Shown: positions 15,378 through 16,222 of the stretch, piece after piece
Layout: each line of letters begins with the position of its first letter
How positions within the stretch are numbered: the stretch's first letter is position 1
Origin: Pseudomonadaceae bacterium UBA5811
GTDB taxonomy: Bacteria > Pseudomonadota > Gammaproteobacteria > Pseudomonadales > Pseudomonadaceae
DNA: 16,222 nucleotides
Assembly (NCBI GenBank): GCA_002417905.1
Contig: DIDB01000240.1
Location: 1-16,222 of the forward strand
Direction: 5' to 3'
Notes under the pieces: generated by a model
What the model was told of the DNA's origin: nothing
Seen by the model: the letters and a program-made list of their open reading frames with translations, nothing else
Databases searched by the model: none
Position numbers and translations under genes: made by a program

Positions 15378-15755
15378 TTAGCGGGACAGCGGCTGGGTGG
15401 CTGACTGCTGGCGGGCCCGTTCCAGGGCCGAGCGTTCGTTGAGGATCCGCCACTCGAACAGGCCAGCCCGTACATCAGCGGCCCACAGCCGCCGGCCCTG
15501 GGCCAGCAACTGGTGCTGCAGCTCCGGAGATACGGTCCGCAGGTCAACCACCTCCACCAGGCTGCCGGTGAGCGGCAGCAGGGCATCGGCCAGGGGCCAC
15601 AGCTGTTCCGGGCTGATCAGCCCGGCAGCCAGCAGGGCAATATGGGGATCCATCCGGACCGGTGCGGTTTCCAGTGCCGGACTGTTGCAGCAGTAAATGG
15701 CCAGCAGCTCTGGCACGGCCTGCCGCAGATAGCTCACCAGCGGATCCTGGCGCAT
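15378..15755 (-). CDS. Degenerate MNT-type nucleotidyltransferase-like protein
   Basis: A 125-aa protein. ATG 15755 has GGGAG (15762-15766) 6 nt upstream; an in-frame TTG at 15761 is less likely. The overall pattern follows small MNT/Pol-beta nucleotidyltransferases: an N-terminal helix (LVSYLRQAVPELLAIY), a mid-protein strand (EVVDLRTVSPELQHQLLAQG) and the RRLWAAD end of the core. The catalytic motifs are eroded. The usual GSR..G is NSPAL (24-28), the DxD pair is Asp36-Pro-His38, and the third acidic position is Glu68. It is therefore probably not an active nucleotidyltransferase. MNT proteins often act with a HEPN partner as antitoxins; no HEPN gene is adjacent here, and the partner is instead the GNAT gene 2 nt downstream. 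Family assignment rests on motif spacing and is moderate. Confidence 0.65.
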   Translation of the reverse strand: MRQDPLVSYLRQAVPELLAIYCCNSPALETAPVRMDPHIALLAAGLISPEQLWPLADALLPLTGSLVEVVDLRTVSPELQHQLLAQGRRLWAADVRAGLFEWRILNERSALERARQQSATQPLSR

Positions 15756-15963
15756 GGGCAACTCCCTCGGGTCCCGGCCAGGCCGGGTGGTTGCGGTTCC
15801 CGGAAACAGACCGGGGCCTGGTCTGCCAGGTGGCCTAACATAACCGAAAAGCCGCCGGACTTCCTTGCCTGGTGCCTGGCCGGCAGCGCAGAATGCGCCA
15901 GCGGGACCAGTGCGGGATCAAGGGCTGGTCCGGGATTTCTGTCCAATCATGTTGAGACTCACC

Positions 15964-16222
15964 ATGCGCACATTATTGCCTGCAGTTCTGGCCGGTGTTC
16001 TGGTTCTGGCCCTGACTGCCTGTGACAAGCCGGCCCGTGAAAAAATGGGCGAGCCGGTCCCGGAGCAGCCGGTTCCTGGCCGGCTGCCGGAGCGGACGGA
16101 CACGGATCCGGAGGACATGTCGGAAGAGGCCGAGGAGCGGGCGGCTGAAGAGGCGGCCTCGCGGATTCCTGATGAAGAGATCCCGGCCGAGGCCAGCCAT
16201 GCCGGGCCCCGGGATGAGGAGG
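15964..16222 (+). CDS. Acidic lipoprotein, 5' part only
   Basis: Starting at ATG 15964, with GAGA (15954-15957) 6 nt upstream, the protein begins MRTLLPAVLAGVLVLALTAC, a lipoprotein signal peptide with lipobox LTAC and lipidated Cys20. An in-frame ATG at 15949 is the alternative start. After the Cys comes a Pro/Glu-rich stretch (PVPEQPVPGRLPERTDTDPE, then a run rich in Glu and Ala), likely disordered and strongly acidic. The frame stays open to the right edge, so length and any C-terminal domain are unknown. Asp at +2 after the Cys would favour inner-membrane retention by the E. coli Lol rule. It is divergent from the nucleotidyltransferase-like gene across about 200 bp (15756-15963), in which I see no convincing regulatory site. 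Confidence 0.75.
   Translation, partial: MRTLLPAVLAGVLVLALTACDKPAREKMGEPVPEQPVPGRLPERTDTDPEDMSEEAEERAAEEAASRIPDEEIPAEASHAGPRDEE

Noticed and set aside
15378..15755. Toxin-antitoxin module of the HEPN-MNT type
   Set aside because: No HEPN gene is adjacent, the MNT-like protein lacks key catalytic residues, and the partner gene is a housekeeping-like GNAT rather than a recognised toxin.
1..16222. tRNA/rRNA genes, CRISPR arrays, prophage or defence genes
   Set aside because: None was recognised: no cloverleaf-like sequence, no spaced direct repeats and no characteristic proteins were seen.

Overview
The window looks like chromosomal DNA from a high-GC proteobacterium, probably a gamma- or betaproteobacterium. 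Third codon positions are strongly GC-biased, Gln is mostly CAG and Arg is mostly CGC/CGG. The gene set is mprF, an LTA-synthase-like phosphoglycerol transferase, a transglutaminase/ATP-grasp/alpha-E operon and satP. The genus cannot be fixed from sequence alone. About the first 1.35 kb looks different and seems to come from another source. It carries parts of two tandem TPR-glycosyltransferase genes of a kind common in alphaproteobacteria, and it uses ATA, AGG and CAA codons that are rare elsewhere in the window.

Layout, left to right. 1-1030 (-): the 5' two-thirds or so of a TPR-glycosyltransferase gene that runs off the left edge. 1051-3918 (-): one long ORF made of an almost complete MprF (aminoacyl-phosphatidylglycerol synthase/flippase) whose last residues are replaced in frame by the C-terminus of another TPR-glycosyltransferase. 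The switch lies in a short word (encoding ADTAALI, 1330-1350) that seems native to both families. This is either a real recombinant or, more likely, a chimeric assembly join. 4192-6132 (+): an alkaline-phosphatase-superfamily phosphoglycerol transferase, divergent from mprF across a 273-bp gap that holds a strong hairpin. 6133-6367: two rho-independent terminators, both pointing +.

6368-14043 (-) reads as one operon, transcribed from right to left: an MBL-fold hydrolase, a 1113-aa transglutaminase-DUF2126 protein, an 830-aa fusion of a circularly permuted ATP-grasp with an alpha-E domain, and a second transglutaminase of 312 aa that overlaps its upstream neighbour by 4 nt. These domains (COG1305, COG4196, COG2308, COG2307) recur together in bacteria and have been predicted by comparative genomics to make or modify peptides or amide-linked metabolites; the product is unknown. 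A consensus TATAAT box with a palindrome at the -35 position lies upstream of the MBL gene.

14271-14846 (+): satP, an acetate/succinate permease, preceded by an AT-rich leader with an inverted repeat. It converges, with a 10-bp gap, on a two-gene unit (14857-15755, -) encoding a nucleotidyltransferase-like protein that has lost key catalytic residues and a GNAT acetyltransferase. The right edge (from 15964, +) holds the start of a small acidic lipoprotein. No tRNA, rRNA, CRISPR array or transposase was recognised. No gene-free stretch exceeds 300 bases.
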